64,000 nucleotides of DNA, from positions 992,001-1,056,000 of the forward strand of contig OY978099.1 of NCBI GenBank assembly GCA_963854735.1, in the 5' to 3' direction. The DNA comes from Marvania coccoides. Taxonomy: Eukaryota; Chlorophyta; Trebouxiophyceae; Chlorellales; Chlorellaceae. A program made the position numbers and the translations under genes. Shown one piece after another: positions 10,890 to 22,746 of the stretch. The notes below the pieces were generated by a model. That model was not told the DNA's origin and did not search any database. It saw only the letters and a program-made list of their open reading frames with translations. How positions within the stretch are numbered: position 1 is the first letter of the stretch; the number at the start of each line of letters is the position of its first letter.

Positions 10890-11387
10890 CTGTGGGGGAG
10901 GTGGGATGGGTGGAAAGAGAGTGGGTGTGAGGACAGGGGGGAGAGAGACGCGCAAGATGGGCACGAGGTGCAAAAAATGCTTGCCATTGGTGCTCAAAGT
11001 TTCGGAGGAGCGGTTGTCGATGAAAATTAGCGATGCTGAATATCAATGATCCATTTAATGATGCGCAGTTTGTGTGACGGGGCTTATTATTTTCGGTCAG
11101 AAAATGTGTTTTGTTTTGTGGGGCACAGATGAGAGGCGGGCGCTGCGCGTAGTCTTGCCATGCTTGTTGATTATTATATGTGTTTAAAATCGATGCAACA
11201 AAGCAGCCAGCAGAAAGGGAGGTGCCGTCCAAATCCCAGCCAGCCAAAATTTATTTTGCTCACGAGCTCGAGAGACCCAAACCAAAGGCAATTCATTAAT
11301 TTTTATACTCTTGAATTATAAATTAATTGCCAGGACGCCCGCCGCTGCACGATTTTCCTTGATAAAATAATCATCATATAATCAAAG
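10890..11387. promoter_or_regulatory. Divergent region between SnRK1 beta and prohibitin
   Basis: Contains the unresolved 5' exon(s) and promoter of the SnRK1 beta gene and the promoter of the prohibitin gene. One candidate for the missing exon is a reading beginning near 10997 (ASTNGK-like, no ATG in frame); I do not trust it. Confidence 0.4.
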
Positions 11388-12357
11388 ATGGCTCAAAGTG
11401 AAGCAGCTCGCGCGCTGGCCAACCTGCTCAGCAAGGTTGCCCGGTACTCTGTGCTTCTAGGAATTGGTGGCAGCGCGTTGCAGGCATCTTTGTATACCGG
11501 TAAGAGAAAACAAAAAGTTCTCCATCCATCCATTCGTTGAGAAATCCATGTTAGGTGCACCACCCTTCCTCCAACTCCCCCATCCAACCCATCCCTTATC
11601 ATTCCACCCCATCGCAGTCGACGGCGGCGAGCGCGCCATCATGTACGACCGCATCCAGGGCGTGTTGGAGACTCCCATTGGTGAAGGCACTCACTTCCGA
11701 ATGCCCTGGTTCCAGTCCCCCAACGTCATGGACATCCGCACCCGCCCCCGCTCCATCTCCTCCGTCACCGGCACCAAAGATCTGCAGATGGTGAACATCA
11801 CGCTGCGAGTGCTCTCAAAGCCAGACGAGTCCTCACTGGCCCGCATTTTCCGCAACCTGGGGCTGGATTGGGACGAGCGCGTGCTGCCCTCCATCGGTAA
11901 TGAGGTCCTGAAGGCCGTGGTGGCGCAGTACCAGGCAGAGCAGCTCCTCACCTCGCGTGACAAGGTGTCAGCGGCGGTGCGGTCGGAGCTCACCCGCAGG
12001 GCGCAAGAATTCAACATCCTCATCGACGACGTGGCCATCACGCACCTCTCCTTCGGTACCGAGTTCACCAAGGCGGTGGAGTCCAAGCAGGTTGCGCAGC
12101 AGGAGGCGGAGCGCGCACGCTTCGTGGTGATGAAGGCTGACCAGGAACGAAAGGCAGCGGTGGTGCGGGCGGAGGGCGAGTCTGAGTCCGCGCGCCTCAT
12201 TTCGGAGGCCACCCGCCAGGCTGGCGGCGGCCTGATCGAGCTGCGTCGCATTGAAGCGGCGAGGGATATCGCATCGACGCTGGCAAAGAGCAGGAACGTG
12301 GTGTACCTGCCTGGAGGCAACCAGAACAACATGCTCCTTGGCATCAACCCCAACTAG
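11388..12357 (+). CDS. PHB1: Prohibitin (PHB1-type)
   Basis: Exons 11388-11499 and 11618-12357 (283 aa). Prohibitins form ring complexes with PHB2 in the mitochondrial inner membrane and stabilise respiratory complexes and cristae. A short N-terminal hydrophobic anchor ([18 protein letters not shown]) leads into the SPFH domain: [65 protein letters not shown] and [12 protein letters not shown] coiled coil with [20 protein letters not shown] follows. Length is normal for the family. One GT-AG intron in phase 1. Confidence 0.96.
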
Positions 12358-12668
12358 GTTGTATAGACAAATGAAAAAGAAACCTTGGAATATCCTGTTT
12401 TTCCTTCCCTGGAATTAACAGGTGCTTCATATGAAATACTTTGTTACACTGCACCACCAATCGTTGCGTTGGTGGATTATCACACCCTCAAATACTTTCA
12501 TTCCTTTCCTTGATCTAAACAGAGTTGAAAATCGGAAAACAAATAAACTAGCAGAATACGAGAGAGAGATAAAACTGTTCGATAATAACCTTTACTCCGC
12601 CACTAGATCACAGCCACGCGTTCCTATACTCCTAAAAACTCCCCATGCTCGCTTTCTTTCCACCTAAA
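12358..12668. other. Convergent 3' flanks, no gene seen
   Basis: 311 bp of AT-rich sequence between the ends of prohibitin and the uridine kinase gene. Confidence 0.6.
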
Positions 12669-14392
12669 TTACTCACAGAAGTACCTGTCGCCAAATTCCC
12701 CCACGCCTGGCGCCACTCTGAAGTTGTGGTCGATGCCCTCATCAATCTCAGAAGTGATCACCTTCAGCGCGGGGTAGCGCTTGCACAGGGTGTGGATGCC
12801 CTCAGGCGCCGCCACCAGCGTCAGAAACAGAATTTTGCCCTCCTCCACGCCCTTCCCCAGCAGCACCTGCACTGCGCGCGCAGCGCTGGCCCCCGTCCCC
12901 AAAATGGGGTCCATCAGCAGCACGAACCGCTCGTGGATGTCTGCGGGGAGCTTCTCGTAGATGAGCTCCTTCTCGGCGTCCACCAGACGGTCACCGGTGC
13001 GGTGCACCAGGATTTTACCGATCTTGATGCCCTTGCAGCACGCCCGCAGCGCGTTCTCCATGCTCTCCCCGCTGCGGATGATGCTCACCCCGCACAGCTT
13101 CTTCGCAAACTCCACCCCCAGGTAGGGATTCCCCGTGGGAGTGATGACCGTTTTCTCTTTGAACGGCAGGTGCCCCAACCCAGCCTCAACCACCAGCCTC
13201 AGCAGCCGATCCGAGTAGAAAATGAAGTCTACAGAGTCGGTGGAGTGGTCCCTGATGATGGTGTGCATCCCCCTGATCTGAAAGTTTGAGGGAATGACCT
13301 CCAGATTGTGGTAGATACGCCTCAGGTCGGGCTGCTGCAGTTTGCTGCGGATGTGCTGCGTGATTAGGTCGATGGCCACCATATTGTCGCCGTGCTGCCA
13401 GGGGATGATGAGGTCCGCGTGCCGGCGGGAGGGTGCCACGAACGAGTCGAACGCCGGCTTCACAAAGCGGGTGTACTGCTGGATGACCCCCGCCACGTCA
13501 CGCCCACGCTCCGCCACGTCGCGCTGGATGCGGCGCGCCAGGCGCACGTCGTCATCGGTGTCTACGTAGATCTTCATGTTGAGCATGTCACGTAATTCAG
13601 GCATGTGCAGTACAAGGATGCCCTCGATGATGACCACGTCTGCCGGGGTTACGCGCTGGGTGATGGGGGAACGCGCGTGCGTGACGAAGTCGTACTCCGG
13701 GACCTCCACCACGCGGCGCGCGCGCAGGTCCTCAAGCGTGCGCACCAGCAGGTCCTTATCGAAAGCATCGGGGTGGTCAAAATTGTAGTCTGCCAGTTCA
13801 ATAGTTATTAAAGGGAGGGGGGGGGGATTTAGGTTTAATTTTGGATGGAAATGAGAGTTTGATAGGGGTAGATTTTGATGAGAGGACAAAGGGCTTTGAA
13901 GAGAGCGAACATGACGGTTTGCATGGGGCGATGAGGAGGGACGGTGAGGAAACAAAAAGAAAGAAACGCACTTTTTATGTCTGCCTTCTCTTCTTCTGTG
14001 AGACAGCGGTAGAAGGAGTCCTGGGCCAGCATCACGACACACTGGTCTGCAAAGAAAATAAGAAGAGCGCTTGCATAAATAAAACAAACTGGAGGCGGCA
14101 AAAAAAAAAGGAATTGACGACCTGCTGTTTTTCAATACATAAAGGCCCTCTCACCGTTCAGGCGCTGCATAATTTGGTCGCACACGGTGGTCTTGCCGCT
14201 GGCGGTGCCTCCAGCCACCCCTATTAAAAATGGCTCTGTCCGGTGGGAGCGGTGGCCATGGCGAGAGCCCCCAGGAGAAACCCCGCCAGGGGTGCTCGCC
14301 ACCGAGTCTGAGCGCACAAGATTTCGAAGCTGCAGCTGCGACAAGCCGTCCACAATCTGCTGCGGGCCGCTCGGCTGCTGCCGATCAACCAT
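12669..14392 (-). CDS. Uridine kinase / uracil phosphoribosyltransferase-like (UKL)
   Basis: Exons 14392-14155, 14046-13972, 13789-12669 (477 aa). Bifunctional-type pyrimidine salvage protein: an N-terminal uridine/cytidine kinase and a C-terminal UPRT-like domain. The P-loop GVAGGTASGKTT sits at residues 58-69. Kinase landmarks are DQCVVMLAQDSFYRCLT, NYNFDHPDAFD, ADVVIIEGILVLH and MKIYVDTDDDVRLARRIQRD. The UPRT part holds GLGHLPFKEKTVITPTG, GVSIIRSGESMENALR and the PRPP-loop region LLMDPILGTGASAARAV, and it ends in GVGEFGDRYFCE. Plant UKL proteins have the same layout and length. Exon 2 is only 75 nt; all introns are GT-AG and in phase. Confidence 0.94.
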
Positions 14393-16346
14393 GTTTTGAT
14401 CCTTATTGATATAAGGTAAGGTGTTCGTCCGATTTATGCTGGGGCTTCTATATATTTCTACCTTTAAATTTTGAAATTAGGGTGCAGGCAACCGAAATAA
14501 ATACGTTATGCTGTGGCATTTAAGATTTGGAAGGAAGCCATGAGGAAGCGGCTTTCAAAAAAGTCGCCGTACACCTGGCGATGGCCCAAGAGTGTGTATG
14601 CGCCAGGAGACGCTGCAACGCACTGTTGCATCCATGGATGTTGCCGGATGGAGAAAATTTCCAAATGCTGCGGCGCCTTTCTCCAGTTAGTTAAGGTTTC
14701 GGAAGCCCTATGCGCGGTTTCCAGTACAGCTGCTAGGGTGGGCTGGTGTCCTGGACAGCACGTTGCGCCAGGCTTTGCGGTGGTTAGTATTACCAGAGCC
14801 GGCTGTGGATGCAGCGTTGCGTATTACTCTAAGGGCTCCTACCTCTTTCGAGCGACAATTCCAGTCACTGCCTGGTAAAATGGCTGTCCGTTGCCTCTGC
14901 TGGGCATGCTAATTGTAAATATCTTCGCATGTTAAAATAAAAAAAAGCAGGTATGGATTTGAAACGCTTGTGAACACTCCCCCGACAATGTGATAATATC
15001 AGTTATTCGCGACATCTAAACAAAAAACAAGTTAATGAATTGGAAAACGCAGGTATCGTTAGAGGCATAGGCATTGCATTTGGGTGAAAAAGCTGAGATG
15101 GCGTGGTGGGCTAATCGCCGCCATCCCTTCTCAAAAAAAAGGGCAAAGGAGGAGAGGGAGATATGAATTATTGGGTATTGAAGTATATGAAAAGTCTCCG
15201 GGGGAAAAGCGGGAGAAAATGGAAGGGAAAAAATGGAGGGGGGAAAAGAAATGGAAATGCCACTGTTACGATACTAGTAGAGAATAAGAGTACTGCCGTA
15301 CATTGCTGGTTAAAAATTATCCCCACCCGCAGTATGCATTGAGGGGGAAAGCAATAGCCGGCAACATTGGCAGTGGGTAAACTAGTCAAAGGCGTACCAC
15401 CGGTTATGACAAGAGAAAGTAAAGCATGGGGGTAAATATCATGATGGTTGCTCAGCAAAAAATGAGAGAGTGAGAGAGCATAACAGTATATAATGGCATG
15501 TATTGTATATAATTGGAATGCATATTTTTGTGCGCGGTACCAAATGAGCAAAAAAACGCTAGAGGAAAAAAATAAGGGAAAAGAGTACAAACAAAACTCT
15601 TGAGGGAGAAAGAAACCGACCTCGAAGTGACCTGACACTCCGAACTTACGTTGCTGTGCTTTGTGACAGGAGAGGGCCCCGCCCCACAGGACAATACGTG
15701 GCACGTGGGGGGGGGGCACTACGCGTTCCCACTGAAAAAAACAGCAGCAAGGCAAACGGCAAGACATAAAAGAGCAAAAAGAAAGGCGTTATTTTTATTT
15801 TCAAATCCCACAGAAAGGCATTATATATGCAAGGCCAAAAAGAGAAGCCGAGAGGGAGAAAACAAATAAGGCCGATCAGTACGGGATAAAAATCAGCAGA
15901 CTATAAAAAAATGTATAAGTATAACCCTTTTTTGTTGTATAAGGAGAAAAAGGAGAAAAGAAGCGCTTTTGCCATAAATACCACATTTGTTATTGTTGTT
16001 TTATCACCCTTTTCGCTATCAAAAACCCGTATTTTCAAAATAAAATAGAGAGCATAGGCAGCAGGAGAGAAGGGATGGACAGAAAAAACAGTCTTTTGCC
16101 AAGGCCACATCCTCAACAAAAGAAATATCGATCCCTCTCCTGCTGCCGTAAAAAGAAAGAACGCTAAAGGTAAATAGTTCACTGGAAGGTAGACAGACAC
16201 AAAAGAAAGACCGAGTCGTTCATAATAAAAATAGACACGTTTTGAGCAGCAGGAGCACAGTATACAGCCTGGTACCTAGCTCGCTATCAGCTATAGCACA
16301 GGCGATTTCCGCTCAACAAAAGAACGACAGCTTTGACGTTCCGACG
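14393..16346. other. Long intergenic stretch, no gene supported
   Basis: About 1.95 kb between the UKL start and the stop of the next minus-strand gene. Open frames at 14513-14878 (+) and 15168-15767 (-) have no recognisable motifs; the second is composed of runs of Phe/Pro/Ser from T/C-rich DNA. It probably contains the promoter of UKL and a long 3' UTR. Confidence 0.5.
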
Positions 16347-18123
16347 CTAACAAACCTCTGCCACTTCGCCCAGCAGCATGGTGGCCAGAGAGGGGTCCCT
16401 GTCCATCCCCTTTTGGCGAGCACCGCCAGCAGCACCGCCGCCTGAGCTTCGCCGGGCTCCACCTCGCACGCTGGCGCCCATGGAGATCGCCAAGGAGTAC
16501 GCGCGCTGCCCGGGGGACAGCCCGTTGTCCACAGCGTCCGGAAGTTCGTTGGTAAGCAGCTCAGGCGGGTGGAGGTGAGCCCCGCCGGTGACAGGGGAAC
16601 TCAGCTTCCACAGTGAGCGCACGCCCAGCGCCTGCAGCCGCGCGCGGTGCTTCACCGCGCGCCACCGCTTGATGAACCGCGTGTTCCACTCTGCGCTGCC
16701 CTCTCTTTCGCCCTCCTCATCGTCCCCGGTGGCCGGCGAACTTTCTTCGTCGACAGAAGCCACGCCGCGCCGCCGCGACGACAGCAGAGTGCTCACTGCA
16801 GACGCCGATGTGGTCGTGGCGGTGGGCGCGTTGCCCACAGACCCTGCAGTTGTTGCTGTTATTGCGGCTGCGGCGGTGGCGGCAGCGGTTGGCACGGCGA
16901 AAACAGCAGCGGGCGCGGAGGAGGCGGCAAGAAAGCTCGTCAACGCTTCTTCTCGCTCTCGCTCCCGCTTTCCACCTCCTTCTCCAACCGCTGCGGCCTC
17001 CTTCTCGGCCTCGGGCCAGTCCAGAGCGAGGCTGGTGTCCGCCACGATCACCCCCGTCGAGTTGCCAGCGTTGCTGCCGGAGTCGGCATACACCTGGTTG
17101 TCTGCGAGGTCGGCCAACGCGGCCGCCACCTCGGCGGCGGGCACACCGATCGTGGTTGTGTCCTCCCTCCGGGCGCTGTCGTTTCGGCCCTCTCCAAAGC
17201 GCACCTTTCGTCGCTCAAACGACCCCACCACGCCGTGAATCGCCGCGTCCGCCGCTGTCCCAAACTCCTTGTCTCCCGGCCCCATGGAGTTGGTGCCGTT
17301 GCTGCAGTTGTGGGTCCTGCTGGAAGCGCTGCCGCGGCGGACGCCCTGGCGCACGCTGGGCTCTCGCGATAGCGCGGTGGAGAGGCCGCCCTGCTTCAGG
17401 CAGGACTTGCGGGGCACCGGGGTGCGCACGTGCACGCACTGCGCCTCGCTGCACTCTGAGCAGATGCTGAGGGCCTCGGAGGAGGCGGTGGCGGCTGCGG
17501 CCGCCTCCACGGGGGCTTTCTGTCGCCGGCGCTGCTGCGCGCGCTGGCGCGGCGGGGCTGGAGCGGCGGGGCGGTTGCTGGAGCCTGGGTAGATGTCCAT
17601 AGGGGCTGAGAACATTTGTGCGTCATGGACGGAGCTGGCGCTGTCCTGCTTGCTCCCCCGCTCGCCCGTGTGGCCCATGCTGCAAATGCCGCACGGTTCG
17701 GAGTTGACGCGGGCCATCCCGGGGCCCGCACGGCCCACCGGGAGGTGCGCGCTGTGCTCATTTCGAGTGGGGCGATGGGAGATGTCTCGGCTGGGGGGGC
17801 GGTAGTGCACGGGGCCGTTTCGGGCCTTGCCAGACCTGCGGTGGGAGCAATGGAGTGTCGGTTACGGGAGGGAGCGATATACCTGCGATACAGCAAAGAG
17901 ACGGAAAAAGAGGCGCAAGGTGCACTTTGGCTCCCTCAGAAACGAGAGATACCACAGGCAATTGCGGCACGAAACCAACGGTTGAACACTGGGAACGGAT
18001 TGATACCGAGAAAAGAGGGGATGCGTACCAAGAACGATCAATTTGTTCGATTATGTCCTCTGGGCAGGTGGATTGCGAGCTTTTGAAGAGGTCGACCACG
18101 AAGCTTTTTAGTTTGAACTTCAT
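16347..18123 (-). CDS. Unknown low-complexity basic protein with a PP1-docking-like motif
   Basis: Exons 18123-18029 and 17835-16347 (527 aa). The first exon starts MKFKLKSFVVDLFKSS and its phase (2) matches the acceptor CACCGCAG at 17836 exactly, giving IDRSW-SGKARNGPVHYRPP. I do not recognise a family. Visible: two CxxC-like Cys clusters (PCGIC; SICSECSEAQC), PRKSCLKQGG, and then ERRKVRFGEG, which fits the RVxF consensus for protein phosphatase 1 docking. The rest is Ala/Thr/Ser-rich and probably disordered. The C-terminal quarter is better structured (WNTRFIKRWRAVKHRARLQA, RSLWKLSSP). The pairing SCLK...KVRF suggests a phosphatase-binding regulator, but this is inference only. Confidence 0.65.
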
Positions 18124-18978
18124 GCTGGCCAGTTAAGCGCAATGCGCCGTGTCAACGGAGGCCAAAATTGAGATGTTTGTAAGTAGGAGCGTGAGCCCAG
18201 TGCTGGCTTGTCTCATTCTCCTGCTCGCTGGGTCATCTCGTCATTTAAAACGAGTTAAAAAATTATAATTATACTGTTGCACCCCAGCAAGGGATTTTTT
18301 CAAGAAGACGACAGGCGCCGGCGACCAAAATTTCGATCGTGTCATAGCCAAGTACCGAAGCCCGCCATTTTCCCAAGGAAAAATGGAAATTGGGTGACAC
18401 AATCAGCTGTAAAATGCAAAGACGGCCATCAGTCATGGTGTCAGAGAGGGGGCAGGCCTGCGCGGCTGCGGAGCGCCTCTTTACAGTTCGCGCAGCCACA
18501 GCCGCCGCTGTACTGCCTTGCAGCTGTACAAGCCTTGCAGGGTCCCTGCACGGCGGAGGCCCCTACAAATGGACGGCATCAGACAAAGCAATGAACAACC
18601 CAGCCTGGCTGAGCCCCCGCCCTGTTTCGTGGAAAACTCCTCCACCACAAATAAACACCACCGAAAATATATAACTGCTGCACAATCTTTCCTTTTGGCT
18701 GGTCAGCCCACCCCCCTCGCCCACCATTCCTCGTACTTTGCTAGCTACTAATACTTACACACAGTGAAAACATAGAATGAGAAGGAAAGAAAACAGAAAA
18801 ACAAAAAATTGAGCGGCATTGAGAATTACAAATAAGGAATGAAACACCTCTCCAGAGGAAATTGAAAGAGCACCAGGCACGTGGAATGAAACGTTAGTTT
18901 ACCAAATTTCCTCAGATTCTCTTCCCTCTCCCCGGAGGCCATTCTTTTCCTCTTTTAGGACTAAAAATCATATTTTTC
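18124..18978. other. Intergenic, no gene seen
   Basis: Promoter of the unknown basic protein gene and the 3' flank of QCR7. Short open frames only, none with recognisable motifs. Confidence 0.5.
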
Positions 18979-19428
18979 CTAAGGGATCTGGCGATCATAC
19001 GCCCGCCCAGTGCCCAGCTCCGCCCGCTCCTGCCCCTCCAGCTTCACCAGCTCCAGCATGTCTTGCAGGTAAGGCTGGAACGGAGTCTGCTTCTCCTGCA
19101 GGTCCTTGGGCAGCGCAGAGTGCTTCAAGCTCATGTCAATGCCCCGCTTCAGCCGCTGGTTGCGCGCGTCCACAACCTCCTGCGGAAGCCGCCTCAGCGC
19201 CTCCTCGACGTCCAGGTCCTGGTTCTGGTCGTACAGGTCGTCGTACCGCAGCCCGTACTTGCGCAGCTCCGCGCCCACGGCCGCCTGGTAGCGGGGGGCG
19301 ATGAAGGCGACCAGCGGGTCAAAAAGTTTGGCCAGGGTCTGCGAAAAATGGGGGGAGGGAGGGCGGAATGAGAGGAAGGGTGATGAGGAATCGAGCGGTG
19401 TAAAAAAAGTGCGTACCTTGGTAGCCAT
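18979..19428 (-). CDS. QCR7: Cytochrome bc1 complex 14 kDa subunit (QCR7)
   Basis: Exons 19428-19417 (12 nt, encoding Met-Ala-Thr-Lys) and 19338-18979 (123 aa). QCR7/UQCRB is a matrix-side subunit of mitochondrial complex III needed for its assembly. Typical features are LRKYGLRYDDLYDQNQDLDV, EALRRLPQEVVDARNQRLKR and MSLKHSALPKDLQEKQTPF, followed by YLQDMLELVKLEGQERAEL. The length matches the family. The tiny first exon is supported by a good donor (AAG|GTACGC), acceptor (TCTGCGAAAA on plus = CGCAG on minus) and phase 0. Confidence 0.95.
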   Translation of the reverse strand: MATKVRTFFTPLDSSSPFLSFRPPSPHFSQTLAKLFDPLVAFIAPRYQAAVGAELRKYGLRYDDLYDQNQDLDVEEALRRLPQEVVDARNQRLKRGIDMSLKHSALPKDLQEKQTPFQPYLQDMLELVKLEGQERAELGTGRAYDRQIP

Positions 19429-20093
19429 GGCTGGTAAAATTTAATGAAAAAGAAGGGTCTGCGGCTGTGAAAAAATGAAGAAGAGAAAACGGATTAGTTG
19501 AGAGGGGTGAGGGCGGGCGGTTGGCTTGATTTGTGTCATTGGAGTGTCAGTGAACTTTGAAGACTGTAGGTTTGTGGAGTCGACAGCGGCGTAGACGCCT
19601 CAGACCCTTGGAAATCATCAATCACCCCCGTGAGGCTGTTCTCCCATCGCCGATCCGGGCAATGCGGAGCCTCCAGCACTCAATGTCGCTCATAGAATTT
19701 AATTATTACGCACCTGCTGCCGTTCCTCTTCTGCAAAAAATGGCCAAAGGATCCAAGCTGCGATTTGTCACCCGAAATCCAAGTCCTCAACCCGCCGCGC
19801 AGCTAAAAATACAACGCCGTGTTTTTAAATAAAGGAAACGCAACAAAAGGGTTCAGACCAAGAGCAAAAACGCGATGATGGGGTTTCCACCTGGCTGCTC
19901 TTTCGACTTGGCTGCCAGCTGTTTGAGAGGTTGGCCATTAATTTAATTTACATTAATTACATTCACAATCTTCTCATCAATCAAACAAAAGTATGTCGGT
20001 CAGGCAGTAGGCAGTCATACACAGTGCTTTCTCAGTCACAATCCAGCCTCCTTCTCCGCTCCTTCACACATTTCTTCCTGTCTTCTACTTTCC
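19429..20093. other. Intergenic, no gene seen
   Basis: Promoter of QCR7 and 3' flank of CDT1; AT-rich with no supported reading frame. Confidence 0.5.
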
Positions 20094-21875
20094 TCACTTC
20101 ACCCCCATGCTCGACCGCCGCCCAGCCACGGCCTTGAGCTTGGCCGCCACCGCGTTGGCGTCGCAGGCGCGGTCGATCCACACCGCCGGCGTGCCGCAGC
20201 GGCCCCACGGCTTCAGCTGCACAAATTCCGGCGCATGCTCCGCCAGGCACATCACCCTGGCAATGATCTCCACCTCGCTGGCCAGCTCATCCCCCCCGCG
20301 CCTCACGCGCTCCACCACCTCTCCCATCTTCATGGCGGTGGGCCCCTTTTGGCCGAAAATGCGCTGCAGGCGGGTGAAGGTTTTCGGCAGCGCCCCCAGC
20401 GCCGCAGATGCTTCTCTGGCGGCGTGCGCGGTGGCGCTGCTGAGCCTGCGGTGTGCGGCTTCGTTGCCCTCCAGCGCACGCAGCGAGTCCAGCGAAATCA
20501 CGCCCTGAATCGACCGGCGGCGCAGCTCCTCCGGCGCCTCAAAGAGCAGCGCAGCAGCATCTTTCTGGGCGGCAGCCAGCACGGCCTCCGACTCCGCGGT
20601 GCAAGTGGTGAAACAGAGGGAGCGACGGCGGCGGTCGTCGCGGGGCTGGGCTGCCGGCGGGGCCTCTGGTGCTGCCGCCGTTTCTCCCACAGGCGGCGAC
20701 TGCGAAAATGTCACGCGGGCGCAGCTGCTGACGGGCTGGGGGCTGGATGACACGCCGGGGGTGTCGTCCGACGCCAAGGGGCTGTTGCTGGGCCCTCCCA
20801 CGTCGGGCACGCCCTCGGGAAAGGGCGGGAAAAAGTCGGTGAGCGGCGGCGGGCGCTGCGCAGCCCTTTCCAGCTCTGCGGCCCCCACGGGGTCGCCCAA
20901 AGCGTGGCGCTCGCGCGCCGCGGCGCGCAGGTGCGCGGCGTGCGCGTCCAGCAGGTGCTGCGCCAGCCTGCGGTGCAGCAGAGCACGCAAAGCGGAGGCG
21001 GGGCGGCCCTCGGGGTCGGGGGCCATAGTGAGCAGCAGCTGGCGCGCGGTGCGGGTGGAGCGCGGAGAAAGCGGCAGTGTGACGTTGTGCAGCGAAAGGA
21101 TCTCGGGCAGCAGCGCCTGCAGCTGCCTCAGGTGACTCTCCTGCACATTTATATGTTCAAATTAGTTCATTTTCGTTTTTTGGTTGAAAACTGCCAATTT
21201 CGTCGATTTTCAGGGATAAAAACACGCTGAAACCAGGTATATGCAAGAAGCACCTCGAATCTGCGGCCACCGGCCTCCTCCACCGCGGATTTAAGGTTGA
21301 TGAACGTGGTGCGGCGGCCGCGGCGGCGCAGCATCTCATACACTGTCTGGATGGCGCCAAAAATCTCCTTCAAAGCCAGCAGCTTGACTGGCAGACGCTG
21401 ACGGAGGAGAGGGCAGTCGGGGGGCGCGGAGGCCTGCGCCACCTTCAGCTGAGCGCGCCGAGTAGCGGTGTAAGCGATGGGGGGACGGGGAGCGTCGTTG
21501 CGAGGCTTTGCGCCGCTGCCAGGCGCACCTGAAGCGCGTGCAGCAGGAGCGGCGGCTGTCACTGCCCTGTCTGCCACTTTGCGCCCGCCAGCGGCGACTC
21601 CTGCGGCCTGCAGCAGCGCAGCGCCACGGCGACCTCCTGCGACACAGCAGAGATATGCTTATTCGTGACTTCAGCGGAAATTGAATTGCTGAGTGTGTGC
21701 GAAAGTCGTTTAAAGTATTTATTGGCGCACCTTTGGGGATCTTGGTGCGCTTTGCCGCGGGCTGCTGGCCTCCATTCGAAGATGAAGGATTGCTGCCCTT
21801 GGGCGAAGCGCTATCCTGCCGCACACGCTTCCCTGTCAAGCTGTCAGGCGAAGCTCGCTTTCTGCTGCCGGTCAT
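20094..21875 (-). CDS. CDT1: DNA replication licensing factor CDT1
   Basis: Exons 21875-21731, 21636-21254, 21140-20094 (524 aa). Cdt1 loads MCM2-7 onto ORC/Cdc6-bound origins. A basic, disordered N-terminus (GSRKRASPDSLTGKRVRQD) carries SP sites and an NLS-like stretch. The central geminin/MCM-binding fold has LALKEIFGAIQTVYEMLRRR, TFINLKSAVEEAGGRRFE and SHLRQLQALLPEILSLHNV. The C-terminal MCM-binding winged helix reads LPKTFTRLQRIFGQKGPTAM followed by an EVEIIARVMCLAEHAPEFVQ stretch. The ATG at 21875 is chosen because upstream codons in frame (TTG, GTG) are not ATG. A Ser/Pro-rich linker with DDTPGVSSSP lies between the domains. Phases close across both introns. Confidence 0.88.
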
Positions 21876-22746
21876 CAATCCCAAAGAACAATGATTGAAA
21901 CAAAAATAAAAAAGATTTTAGTTTAAATAAAAAAATTCCGCCAGGTTTGCGCGCTGCTTCGAAATTCTCTCGCTATCTATTGATTACGTTCTTATGAGTT
22001 TATTTATATAATTATTGGGCCGTCGAAAGCATTATATCGACGAGCTATAAATTCAAATTTTCAATCTTTCTTTTTTGATTTTTTTTGGCAGAGCTGAAAG
22101 CTTTTTTTTCCCGCTGCCTTGCCTATTTATTTTATTTGTTATTTTTAGGTCTGTTTGGTTTCAGATGGCAGTGATATTGTGGGTCTGCTGCACATGCGAT
22201 CGTGCCAGCGGTAGAGATAGTTCATGGGCCGGCATAAGTATGTTGGGGATTCAATTTTCCTCTGAAACTAATGGGGCTTACAGTTGGTGCAAGCTGGTTA
22301 AGGAAATGTTATTATATAAACACGCGAGATTGAAAGGAAAAAAGATTTCGAAATCGAGGAAGGGGCGTTAATTTACTATTTTTATTAGCATGCACAGCAA
22401 AGCCCATATAAATAGCCTATCTAGTAAAGAGAGGGGGGTAGAAAGGAAAGGGAGAGAGAGGGGGGTAGAAAAGATGCTGGGCTGTAGTAATTTTTTCATA
22501 TGTAATAATGTAGTAATATTTCAATTATTATTTATCTACATAAGCTGCATCCATGTGCGGCGGTAGGCTCTTGGCTTAATTGTTAGGACCAAGCTTGCCT
22601 CCCTGCTGTGCGGCCGTTGTGACCGTCTCTGTGCGGAGTCCAAACTCTCAAATTTGTTTGGTGTTGTAATCAGACAACGCCGCCATCTGCAAATCACAAG
22701 CCAGCATCGTGACTCGGGGTTGGTTCGCTTTCATATAATTTCATCT
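21876..22746. other. Intergenic with repeat family B copy
   Basis: AT-rich; includes the dispersed repeat at 22562-22660. The open frame at 22075-22371 has no motifs and begins in poly-T DNA, so I do not call it. Confidence 0.5.
22562..22660 (+). repeat. Dispersed repeat family B, copy 1
   Basis: About 100 bases matching the reverse complement of 40746-40855. Shared blocks include TTAATTGTTAGGACCAAGCT, TGCC-CCCTGCTGTG, and the block GTCTCTGTGCGGAGTC followed by AAAC-CTCAAA. Only a few substitutions and one 6-base indel separate the copies. Confidence 0.8.

Noticed and set aside
14513..14878. 121-codon Cys-containing plus-strand ORF
   Set aside because: No recognised domain, no good start context, no splice partners; could be chance in a moderately GC stretch.
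15168..15767. 199-codon minus-strand ORF
   Set aside because: Composition follows T/C-rich DNA (Phe, Pro, Ser, Leu runs); no motif, and it lies in a probable UTR/spacer.
16588..17470. Three overlapping plus-strand ORFs over 200 codons
   Set aside because: Antisense to the 527-aa minus-strand model, which has matching exon phases and a proper start; the plus frames are Arg/Ala/Cys-rich noise.
22562..22660. tRNA or snRNA at the family B repeat
   Set aside because: No cloverleaf, no B-box-like GGTTCGANNC, and no recognised snRNA motif; left as a repeat.
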